DNA of 64,000 nt from Pegoplata infirma. Its lineage: Eukaryota; Arthropoda; Insecta; Diptera; Anthomyiidae. Below the pieces are notes generated by a model. That model had not been told where the DNA came from and ran no database searches. It saw only the letters and a list, made by a program, of their open reading frames with translations. The stretch is taken from positions 192,495,576 through 192,559,575 of the forward strand of contig OY992540.1 in the NCBI GenBank assembly GCA_963921195.1. Reading direction: 5' to 3'. Of the stretch, positions 20,712-29,699 are shown piece by piece; the stretch's first letter is position 1, and each line of letters opens with the position of its first letter. A program made the translations under genes and the position numbers.

Positions 20712-22612
20712 CACTGTGCAACAAGAAAAATGAGCCTCAATGGCTTCAACGCCATATGAAAGTAGACCATCAAATGGACAAAATCACCAAAGGGTTTTGC
20801 AAAGTCAGTTCGGATTTCTTTTTTATAGCCCACTGAAGTTTTTATTTTTTTATCAAAGGCGTTTGGAAAACGTCAAAAATACTATAATAAGAACACATCT
20901 GAGCTTCAAAATATGATTTGATGTCTTCAGTGAAATTTTATGGCGGTTCTTTTCTTAGAACATTTTAACCCTCTAACTGCCATTTTAAGGGGTCAGTTTA
21001 GTCCTTTTTCAAAAACTAAATACAGAAGTCTAATAAAACGTCCATTTAGAGGGTTAAAATGTTCTACAAATATTTTCCTCATAAAATTTCACTAGGGGTT
21101 GTCAAATGTTCAAAGTTTGTGCGACATGCGCAAAGTGCTTAAAAAGGGTCAAGTATAAATAATCAAGGTTTGTTATTTTTTTTTTTACCAAAGCAGTGTT
21201 AAAAAATATCGACAAAAACAGTGCAAATATACTTTTGAGCTAAAAATTATGTTCTGATGTGTTTTATAAAATTTTATGATGATTCTTTTCTTTGACCAAA
21301 TTAACCCTCTAGCTCCCGTTTTAAAGGGTCATTTTTGTCCATTTTTAAAAGAAATACAAAAAATTCTATAAAAAAGGCAGTTAAAGGGTTAAAATGTTTT
21401 ACAAATATTTTCTGCATCAAATTTTACTAGGGCACGTCTAAGACAGAAAGTTCGTCCAGCATATAGAAAATGCTTAAAAATTTTCAAGTATTCAAATTTT
21501 TTTTTGTATTTTTTTGGGACGAAATAAAAAAAAAACAAGTAACGAAGTTAAATTCGACTTTGTCGAATGTATTAATACCCTCCACGATGTAAAAAAGTTT
21601 ATTTGCAATAAAAAATAAAAAAAAAAATCCGCGAAAAAATTTTTTGGTAAAAATAAAATTCGACGAAAATGTTTTTTTTTTTAAATATGTTTGTACTTGT
21701 TTAAATACCGCCGGATTAAAGCATTTTACATTTGACAAAGTCGAATTTAACTTTGTTACTTGTTTTTGTATTTTTTTTTTTATTTCGGCCCAAAAAAAAA
21801 ATATAAAAAAAAATTGAATACTTTAAAATTTTTAAGCATTTTCTATGTGCTGGACGAACTTTCTGTCTTAGACGTGCCCTAGTAAAATTTGATGCAGAAA
21901 ATATTTGTAAAACATTTTAACCCTTTAACTGCCTTTTTTTATAGACTTTTTTGTATTTCTTTTAAAAAAGGACAAAAATGACCCTTTAAAACGGGAGCTA
22001 GAAGGTTAATTTGGTCAAAGAAAAGAATCATAATAAAATTTTATAAAACACATTAGAATGTCATTTTTAGCTCAAAAGTGTATTTGCACTGTTATTTGTC
22101 GATATTTTTTAACACTGCTTTGGTAAAAAAAAAAAATAACAAACCTTGATTATTTATACTTGACCCTTTTTAAGCACTTTGCGCATGTCGCACAAACTTT
22201 GAACATTTGACAACCCCTAGTGAAATTTTATGAGGAAAATATTTGTAGAACATTTTAACCCTCTAAATGGTAGTTTTATTAGACTTCTGTGTTTAGTTTT
22301 TGAAAGAGGACTAAAATGACCCCTTAAAATGACAGTTAGAGGGTTAAAATGTTCTAAGAAAAGAACCGCCATAAAATTTCGCTGCAGGCATCAAATCATA
22401 TTTTGAAGCTCAGATGTGTTCTTATTATAGTATTTTTGACGTTTTCCAAACGCCTTTGATAAAAAAAGTGAAAACTTCAGTGGGCTATAAAAAAGAAATC
22501 CGAACTGACTTTGCAAAACCGTTTAGTGATTTTGTCCATTTAATGGTCTACTTTCATATGACGTTGAAGGCATTGAGGCTCAATGCGATGACCCAAAATT
22601 TGTTGCACAGTG
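20712..22612 (-). mobile_element. 1.9-kb foldback element FB1 (CACTGTGCAAC ends)
   Basis: Long inverted repeats of roughly 0.85 kb run from CACTGTGCAACAAG (20712) to TTTGTTGCACAGTG (22612), with TTA on both sides as a candidate 3-bp TSD (20709-20711, 22613-22615). The arms hold CTCTAACTGCC and CCCTCTAGCTCC words. The centre has mini-me-like AACAAGT and TATTAATACCCTCC sequence. The two tips differ: one has GAAAAATGAGCC, the other AAATTTTGGGTCATCGCATTGAGCC. Against FB2 the orientation is reversed and most of the loop is missing. CACTG ends plus a 3-bp TSD would fit CACTA/Chapaev-type elements (inference). Confidence 0.85.
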
Positions 22613-22693
22613 TTATATAAATCTTAAATTTTCCACTAGAAATATTTTTGCAAAGTAATTTGCAAAGCAAATTGAAAAAGGTTGGCAACATTG

Positions 22694-23600
22694 GGGTTTT
22701 CGCAAAAGTGTCAACACACTAACACAGACTAAAACAGACACGACAGTAGAGATTAATAACCAGGGAAACCAAAAATATGCAGTATCATGTTTTTTTCCTA
22801 CGCATTGTATTGATAAATGGGTAAGGTATTTATCCGTTTCAGAAGATTTTAAGAAATCTGGCATCGATTTGTTAGAGCATATTTTTGCATATTTTAGCCT
22901 TAAGAGCATATTTTAGCATATTTTATGTTTAAGAGCATATTTTAGCATAAGAGCATATTTTTAGAGCATATTTTAAATTTTAAGAGCATTTTTTTACTTT
23001 TTAGAGCATTTTTTTTTAATTTTTAGAGCATTTTTTACAATTTTTAGAGCATTTTTTTTAAATTTTTAGAGCATTTTTTCCAATTTTTTTTATAACAACA
23101 CTTATTTTTAAATTTTTTTAATTTTTGTGGGATTTTCCAAAATTACGTGGTTTTGACGATTGATTCCCCTTTGGCCTGTTCATGCTTCATATCGGTATGT
23201 GTTTCTTTAGATATGAGTGTAGGGTGTATTAATGCAAATATTTTTGTAGAACATATTAACCCTCTAACTACCCCACATAACGGTATTTTTTGGGTCTATT
23301 CTCTAACAAATTGTAAAAAACACCGCAAAAAAGGGGACATAATTTTTTTAAGATCATATTTTTATTGTTTTTAGAGCATATTTTCCGTTTTTAAAGACAT
23401 TTTTTAAGCGCATAAAACGTGTTTTTTAGAGCATATTTTTGGTTTCCCTGTTAATAACAAAAACCGGCAAACATAACAACCATTGCAACTTATTAGGAGT
23501 AAGTGAAACAAAAAAGCCGAAGAAATTACCCATCAGGCTCAAGTTGTCTTTTTTGACACCTGTCATAAATGTCGCGTCTGTTAAGTCTGTGACACTAACT
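22694..23600. mobile_element. foldback MITE with CACAGACT/AGTCTGTG arms, split by a hAT
   Basis: Left arm: AACACAGACTAAAACAGACACG (22720s). Right arm: TGACACCTGTCATAAATGTC then GCGTCTGTTAAGTCTGTGAC (23545-23598). The arms are inverse and match the repeat at 51110-51440 (GACAGGTGTCAAAAAAG, CAGACTCGACA). The hAT at 22761-23450 was inserted into it. Outer boundaries are approximate. Confidence 0.55.
22761..23450. mobile_element. 690-bp hAT MITE, TSD TTAATAAC
   Basis: The 20-bp ends are exact inverses (CAGGGAAACCAAAAATATGC). Exact octamers TTAATAAC flank it (22753-22760 and 23451-23458). The interior is made largely of repeated TTAGAGCATATTTT words from 22870 to 23435, and CATCGATTTGTTAGAGCATA lies near 22862. 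The reverse complement of a relative is seen at 28155-28500. No transposase ORF. Confidence 0.93.
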
Positions 23601-24293
23601 ACTCAAAGACATAGAATGTAAATATGACGCATTTAAGATGATCTGGTAGTATTGTTAGTTAAAGTGATGTCTTACGCGCATTTGCAGTTGGCCATTCATA
23701 TTCAAAAATACATAGAACCACACCAAAAAAAACCTCACTGAAAAAGTAGTTTTTCTATTTTTAGAACTTCCAATCAAATGCTTTAAAGCAGTGTTTAAAT
23801 TTCTTTAATTGCCCATCAAAATTTTAAAGTTATATTATTAAGGCCCATAGTGCATAATTTGTAAAATTTATTGTTATTTCTTCATAAAAAGTTTTATTTT
23901 TAAAGCAACGGATATTGTAAAACAATAAAATTTAAAGTCTGGATTAATTTAACCAAAATTAAAAAAAGAAATATTTTCAAAGCGGAAATCAATTAGTTGG
24001 AGAAAACAAAATTTTTGATATGAGAAGTTATTTATTTAAATATTTATTATAAATTAATGATGTTACACATTTTCAAAAAAAAAAAAATAATTCATGTTTT
24101 AAAAATCTCATGAGAATAAAATCATGGGGTTTTCTATAAAAATCTCATGAGAAAAAAATGTCTTAAGGTTTTTAAAAAACAAAATCTATAAATTATTTTT
24201 TACATAAAGTTTTTTATACAATATAATTTTCTGCATTTTTTACAAAAAATAATAAAGTTTTGCGTAAACAAAATTAATAACAAGAAATTATAT
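23460..24293. other. unassigned stretch after the foldback remnant
   Basis: Beyond the foldback arm (to about 23600), only AT-rich sequence with a tandem echo of AATCTCATGAGAA near 24105 and 24143. No gene. Confidence 0.4.
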
Positions 24294-24567
24294 ATATCGT
24301 TCATTTACTACAATAGTGACCAAACTCAAAAAACTTGGGTTTTGTGTGAATGATACAGTATTCTTCGTTATATCATGATTTTTTAATTGCATAAAAATCG
24401 TATTAATATATTTTAAAATCATCGCTTGGGAAGAGAATATGACATTATTCATTTCTACGTACCGGCCTTTTTTAATGAAAACCCATTTTCAATTTAGAAC
24501 TTGAAACAAGTTTTCTGCAAAATCGGGTTTTTTGAGTTATGCCACTATTGTAGTAAATGAGTGATAT
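24294..24567. mobile_element. 274-bp MITE with TCATTTACTACAATAGTG arms
   Basis: The left end ATATCGTTCATTTACTACAA and the inverse right end (ATATCACTCATTTACTACAA) match over about 45 bp with few differences, continuing AATAGTG...AACTCAAAAAAC. Non-coding. TSD not resolved. Confidence 0.7.
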
Positions 24568-25902
24568 CTTTGTAGTTTTATATTGAAAAAAAGTTTTTCA
24601 AAAATAGTGCATGTTTTTATTGTTCTGCACGCACATTTAATGTTAATTTTTTGTTTATTCCATTTTTTTTATAACCATTCATCATAATTATAGTTTATTA
24701 TGTAAAAAAAAACAACACAATGAGAGATGATGTTGAACGAATTGAATTAAAAGCACAATATTTCTTTGGCGCTGTTATTTAGAATTAAAATTGTCTAAAG
24801 AGTTGGCTACTCGTTGATGTGTCAAAGACCTTTGTCCAAAGATTGTATTATTTGCTAAAGCGTATAAATTATCTAGTATAAATTTGACAGTATTTTTACG
24901 GAAAAAACGTAAAATTTGTAAGCGATAATTTATATACGTTATCAAAAAAATCTAGCTAAAGATGAAATATTTTGATTGTAATATAAAGAGGGGACATTTC
25001 AGGCGATCTGGTAGCTTTTTTAGTTGAAATGGCAACACACTTTTTCACTTAAGTTGGCAACTTTTCACTTTAGTTGGCAACTTTACACTTAAGTTGGAAA
25101 CTCATAGAAAAAAGTATTTGATCGGACTAAAAAATTCTGAGGCCATATGATTCATTGGAATGTCCTACACCAGTGTTTGCAGCAAAATTGGTCCCTAATC
25201 CGAACATGGACCGATTGGATCTACTGACGAGCACTTTTTATAAGTAGTGAGTAGTAGAGTGGCACTTCAACTTTTGATTTTCCGAACTGTCCGGGCAAAT
25301 TTTTATTCTACTAGACCTTAAAACATTTAAGGTCTAGTAGAATAAACATTAAACATTTTTCTCCCGTATTCATTTCCAAATTTTTCCAATTCCATTTTCT
25401 TTCTACCTCAAATTACATTTAAAAAAAAAACATTCCTCTCATTTGATCGTTGTATAAAATAGTTGCGGTCTTACGCTGTCGTTTTTGTGACATTTTAATT
25501 TATTTATATTTTTAGTTTTCTAACTTAAATAAATCTTAGAAAATACTTTAAATTAAGTTAGCATAGGGTAGAAGAAGTTTTTAAATAGAAATAGTTTATT
25601 ATTAACTGAAATGTCTTTCTATTTATTGAAGTTTACACTAATATATCAAATGGTGCCAATTTTGCTTTATATTAAGAATAAACACTCTAATAGATGAATG
25701 TGATAAATTAGATATGTTTAACAAAATAAAAGTATAATTTAACAAAGTTTTGAAGATGTAATAAATTACAAAAAAAAAAATAAAATTTTTAACACAAAAT
25801 TAAATTTAAATTTTTTTCAAAACTCAAATTCTTTTAAATTTGTGTTAAAAAATAAAAAAATGTTTAATTCGACCTATTAAATATTACATTTTGAGTGTGA
25901 TT
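24568..25902. other. unassigned AT-rich stretch with two small relics
   Basis: It contains repeated TTTTCACTTAAGTTGGCAACT words near 25045-25095. A fragment at 25165-25215 (CCTACACCAGTGTTTGC, ACATGGACCGATTGGA) belongs to the N-family repeat seen at 55264 and 63734. There is also a perfect hairpin at 25303-25345. No coding signal. Confidence 0.5.
25303..25345. repeat. perfect 18-bp hairpin with 7-nt loop
   Basis: TTATTCTACTAGACCTTA at 25303-25320 is followed, after a 7-nt loop, by its exact complement at 25328-25345. No neighbouring gene gives it a terminator or regulatory role; it may be the core of a small palindromic element. Confidence 0.85.
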
Positions 25903-26226
25903 ATTCTAGCTCGAGGTGATTTTTCATTTACTACTTAAAACCATGATGTTCTCATAGAATAATTTTCAAGAAAATAATTTTTCTGTTTTTAATTTATTTA
26001 TGTTGGACAAATATGTTGCAAAAATTGCAAGACTTAGCCGAATTGCGAAATTGGTCAGGTTCCATTGTCAAGACTATTTAGTGAATTACGACTATTTAGC
26101 TAACTACTACATGAAAATTGCTAAATAAATCGCTAAATAGTCTTGACAATTGAATCTGACAAATTCCGAAAAAGGTGTCGGCTAAGTTTTGCAAGAATGA
26201 CCAACATAAATAAAATTTAAACAGAA

Positions 26227-27062
26227 ACAAGTACATATTTTAAATTCGATGTGGCCGAATCTATGAATACCCTCCACAAATCCCCTTTTAAGTGATAGTA
26301 AATTTTCTAACGTGAAAAAATTAACATTTTTGATTAGAAATATTTTTTTTGTGTAAAAAAACTTTTTTTGGTTATTTTTGAAAAAAAAAAATAATTTACT
26401 AATTTTTTTTTGAGTGTAAAATTTTTTTCGAGTGTATTTTTTTTTTTAGTTTAAAAATATTTTTGAGTGACAAAAATACGTTGTAAAATATTTTTGTGAC
26501 TTACTAATGTTTTTCAAACATGTTTAACGGCTTTTCAATACGTGAATTTAAGGTGAAACTAATCTGAAATTCACGGTTTTGCTTATAACTTTTGAACCAC
26601 TGAACCGATATGGCTGAAATTCAATACGAACCAGGCCAGGGGAACGACAAATACATATGTCAAGCGTCAGCATTCTCAGATTTGCGTTTCGAAAGTTAGC
26701 GTGTTTTTTTATCTCGTAAATTTACGAAAAACCCTTCCCGATATTCAGTGTTTTGCTCATAACTTTTGAACCACTGGACCGATTTCGCTGGATTGCAATA
26801 CCAACCTGACCAGGTAAATGCCCAATATATATAACAAACTTCAGAAGTCTGTGGAAGGTCTTTCAAAAGTTAGCGTGTTTTCTACAGACAGACAGACAGA
26901 CATACAGACGGACGGACGGACGGACATCGTTAGATCGACTTAGAATCGATCGAGGATCATGAATATATATACTTTATGGGGTCCTAGACCAATATTTCCA
27001 GGTGTTACACACGGAATGACAAACTTATATTTACCCTCTATCACTAGAGTGGAGGGTATAAA
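26227..27062 (+). mobile_element. mini-me-like repeat M3
   Basis: Starts ACAAGTACATATTTTAAATT with the ATTCGATGTGGCCGAAT stem and ATACCCTCCAC. Ends CTAGAGTGGAGGGTATAAAA. It contains two tandem units with TAACTTTTGAACCACTG(A/G)ACC (about 26585 and 26760), a (CAGA)n(CGGA)n microsatellite at 26883-26925, and GACATCGTTAGATCGACTT. It is inserted in foldback C1. The shared GACATCGxTAGA block is highly conserved among copies. Confidence 0.8.
26883..26925 (+). repeat. (CAGA)n/(CGGA)n microsatellite inside mini-me M3
   Basis: CAGACAGACAGACAGA grading into CGGACGGACGGACGGA, just before the conserved GACATCG block. The same position carries tetranucleotide repeats in M4 (27978-28012) and in N1 (55402-55432), as described for mini-me elements. 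Confidence 0.9.
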
Positions 27063-27378
27063 AAAAAATTCTGAAAATTATTCTATGAGAAAACAATGGT
27101 TTTAATTAGTAAAGAAAAAATTACCTCGAGCTTGAATAACCCATATTTGAGCAGCAACTATGAGAAACCCATGGTTTTAATTAGTGAAGAAAAAAGGATC
27201 TCGAGCTAGAATAACCCATATTTAAGCAACAACTAGCGTATAGTATAATCCAGTGGGTAGTCATATGCAAATCTGTTTTAATAATTTTTGTCGGTTGTTT
27301 GTAATCGTGATCAAACTAAAAGGAGGTACAAATTTCTAATTCTCAAAGAGTGTAGATTTAAATATGTATTAATGTTTT

Positions 27379-27590
27379 TGTTTTGGATACTAACGATTCT
27401 TATTTAAATTCAATTGCTACTTTTAGTTAAGAGTTATTATTAACATTTTCATGCACTAAAAAAAAAATATGCGCTAAAAATTTCAAAATATGCACTAAAA
27501 AAAGGGGAAAAAAAATTTTGGATACTAACGATTGTCATTTAAATTCACTTGCTACTTTTAGTTAAGGGTTATTATTAGGGATGACATTTT
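27379..27590 (+). repeat. tandem duplication of about 137 bp and ATGCGCTAAAAA words
   Basis: TTTTGGATACTAACGATT, ATTTAAATTCA(A/C)TTGCTACT and TAGTTAAG(A/G)GTTATTATTA occur at 27379-27445 and again at 27516-27580. Between them lie AATATGCGCTAAAAATTTC and AATATGCACTAAAAA, words related to the hAT at 22761 in inverse orientation. Confidence 0.75.
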
Positions 27591-27597
27591 TATGACT

Positions 27598-28150
27598 AAC
27601 AAGTGAGAGTGTTACATTCGGCTGTGCCGAATCTTTTATACCCTCCAAAATGTAAAAAAAAATTTATAAAAAAAAATTCAGGGGCGTCTTTTTTTTTTTT
27701 TTTGGGGGGGTCGGTGGGTGACGTTAGGGGGCACATCTCCCTTGCGATTTTAAACTTCTTCTGAGATAAGAAAGTTGCATTTGCTTGGCAAAAGTACAAA
27801 AAACCCTGCAAAAAATGCGGTTTTTCTTAGGTTGGTTTAGTTCTCCAAGGGGGAACTTTTTCCCCCTTGGTCCGATTTTTCCCATTTCCGAACTTAACCT
27901 GTCTAGGAATATAAGACATATTCGTGCCAAACTTCGGAAGTCTAGCTCTTTTATTTTGAACTGTATCGTGTCTTCTACAGACGGACAGACGGACAGACGG
28001 ACGGACGGACGGACATCGCTAGAATGTCTTAGAATCGATCACTGATCAATAAAATGTATACTTTATGGGGTCCTACACCGATATTTCGATGCGTTACACA
28101 CGGAATGACAAAGTGAGTATACCCCCATACTGTGGTTGGAGGGTATAAAA
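27598..28150 (+). mobile_element. mini-me-like repeat M4
   Basis: Starts AACAAGTGAGAGTGTTACAT with the ATTCGGCTGTGCCGAAT stem, then TTATACCCTCC. Ends TTGGAGGGTATAAAA. Inside are AGACATATTCGTGCCAAACT and a GGACAGACGGAC microsatellite followed by GACATCGCTAGAATG. It interrupts the ATGCGCTAAAAA repeat; the same words flank both sides, so it may have landed in a tandem array. Confidence 0.8.
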
Positions 28151-28154
28151 AATC

Positions 28155-28500
28155 GAAAATATGCGCTAAAAATTTCAAAATATGCACTAAAAAAAGGCAG
28201 AAAATAACGCCGGGTGTGAAAAGTAACATTTAAAACTTTATTTAAGCAAAAGTTTTTTTTTTTTAAATTAAGATAGAAAGAAGAAATTTTTTTTTTATTT
28301 TCAAAATAAATTTTTAAAATTTAAAATAGTTTTTGAAACAAATAAATTTCAATTTGTGTTTTTGCTAACTTATACCAAAACATGCACCTAAAACTTGAAA
28401 ATATGCACAAAATATGCATTTAAAACCAAAATATGATAAAAATATGAATTTTTACCACTATATGCAAAAATACGCAAAAACAAATCGATGGCATTTTAAC
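28155..28500 (-). mobile_element. diverged relative of the 690-bp hAT (minus)
   Basis: Read on minus, it shares CATCGATTTGTT(T)...GCATATTTTTGCATAT order and iterated GCATATTTT words with 22845-22950. It contains AAATATGCACAAAATATGC and GCGCTAAAAATTTC. No CAGGGAAACC end or TSD was found, so it is a truncated relative. Confidence 0.5.
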
Positions 28501-28589
28501 GTAAATTTCTTTATTCGGAAAGATAATTCGTCAATATCGTTGTTAGACTATCGACAAAAAACATGCATTTGCATGGAAATCACATTATT

Positions 28590-28765
28590 ATATTTGCCAA
28601 ATAGTCTTGACAATGAAATCTGACAATATCCGAAACACGTGTCGGCTAAGTCTTGCAAAAATAACCAACATAAATAAAATTAAAACAGAAAACTAATTTT
28701 CTTGAAAATTTTTCTATAAGAATACCATGGTTTTAATGAGTAAATAAATAATGACCTCGAGCTAT
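28590..28765. mobile_element. half of a CTCGAG foldback (C2)
   Basis: Matches the right arm of C1: TAGTCTTGACAATGAAATCTG, GTGTCGGCTAAGTCTTGCAA, ACCAACATAAATAAAATT, then CCATGGTTTTAATGAGTAAA and GACCTCGAGC. The left half is missing. Confidence 0.7.
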
Positions 28766-29409
28766 AATAACCCAACTTAAAATGTAATGTATCTTGAAAA
28801 CTTTTATGTCAAAGAGGAAAAGTTTTAAAAAAAGGTTTCCGATTTAAAATTTTTGTGTCTAGTACCTCTAAAAAATTTAATTTCAAATGTGTTTATCACC
28901 ATCCACATTTTTGTCAAGTTACCTAAGTAAACTTTTATAACTTGTACAAACTAAATGTATGAACACTTTAATTGAACTTTATTAAAAATTTCTTTTCCGC
29001 GTACATATTAGTTAGTTTATCAAAATAAAATTCATGTTCATTCATTTATTTATATAAATATTTCTAAAACTGAAACAATCATATTTGTCTCTTAATTTAA
29101 AATTTTTATCATTTTCTCGTCAACACTTAACATTACGATTGACCTCTTGAAGATCAACACCCGCACAAATTATAATAATTTCTACCACTTTAACCACCAT
29201 AACCAACAGATACATTGACAAACGGCACTTTATATACATATAAAATAAAAGCATTAATTTTATTATCATAAAAATGAAGAAGCGTAGTTGTGATTTTGTT
29301 ATAATGGGAGTTAGAATATGAAACTAAAGAGAGGATATGCCAACGACACATTTAATTGGCAATTCCAAATTCTACTTTTTTGAGGGATGGTTTAATGTTA
29401 TTTTTTTAG
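28766..29409. other. unassigned AT-rich stretch
   Basis: No recognisable repeat ends or coding homology. Confidence 0.4.
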
Positions 29410-29695
29410 CGAGGTGAATGTTTTTAAAGTTGGCAATACTACCAAATCGCCACGAATGTCTTATCTTTCTAAAGGGCGCTCCAAAAGAACTATCTAACTG
29501 GGCAAGGGACTGTTACCTGGGAGTTAAAAACGATGTCGTTTTGGGCCAGAGTCGTTTACTAGTTTTGTACAGCAGTGGTGCTTCCAATAGCCCCACTAAA
29601 CCACTATGATACCATTCAGGGAGTCTTAAATACAGACTTTTGGTTAGGAGTCTCCTCATAAGTTTTTACACAAACGGATTAAAGCTATAATTTTC
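29410..29695 (+). pseudogene. LINE-A fragment A11
   Basis: Includes CCACTATGATACCATTCAGG, then GGAGTC and ATAAGTTTTTACACAAACGG (the FYTDGS strand in decayed form), in the same order as 6975-7055 and 45725-45815. The first 170 bp (29418-29590) carry an open frame I cannot assign. Confidence 0.55.
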
Positions 29696-29699
29696 TAAA

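Larger units (their letters stand above)
25903..27137. mobile_element. CTCGAG-ended foldback C1, split by mini-me M3
   Basis: The left arm begins GCTCGAGGTGATTTTTCATT with AAAACCATG and CTCATAGAATAATTTTC following. The right arm, after the M3 insertion, is its inverse: GAAAATTATTCTATGAG, CAATGGTTTTAATTAGT, ACCTCGAGC. The centre near 26080-26150 is palindromic around CTATTTAG. A tandem extra copy of the right end follows at 27160-27215 (GATCTCGAGC). Confidence 0.7.

Noticed and set aside
22870..23440. CRISPR-like array from repeated TTAGAGCATATTTT
   Set aside because: No regular spacing or unique spacers, eukaryotic context, and it is the body of a hAT element.
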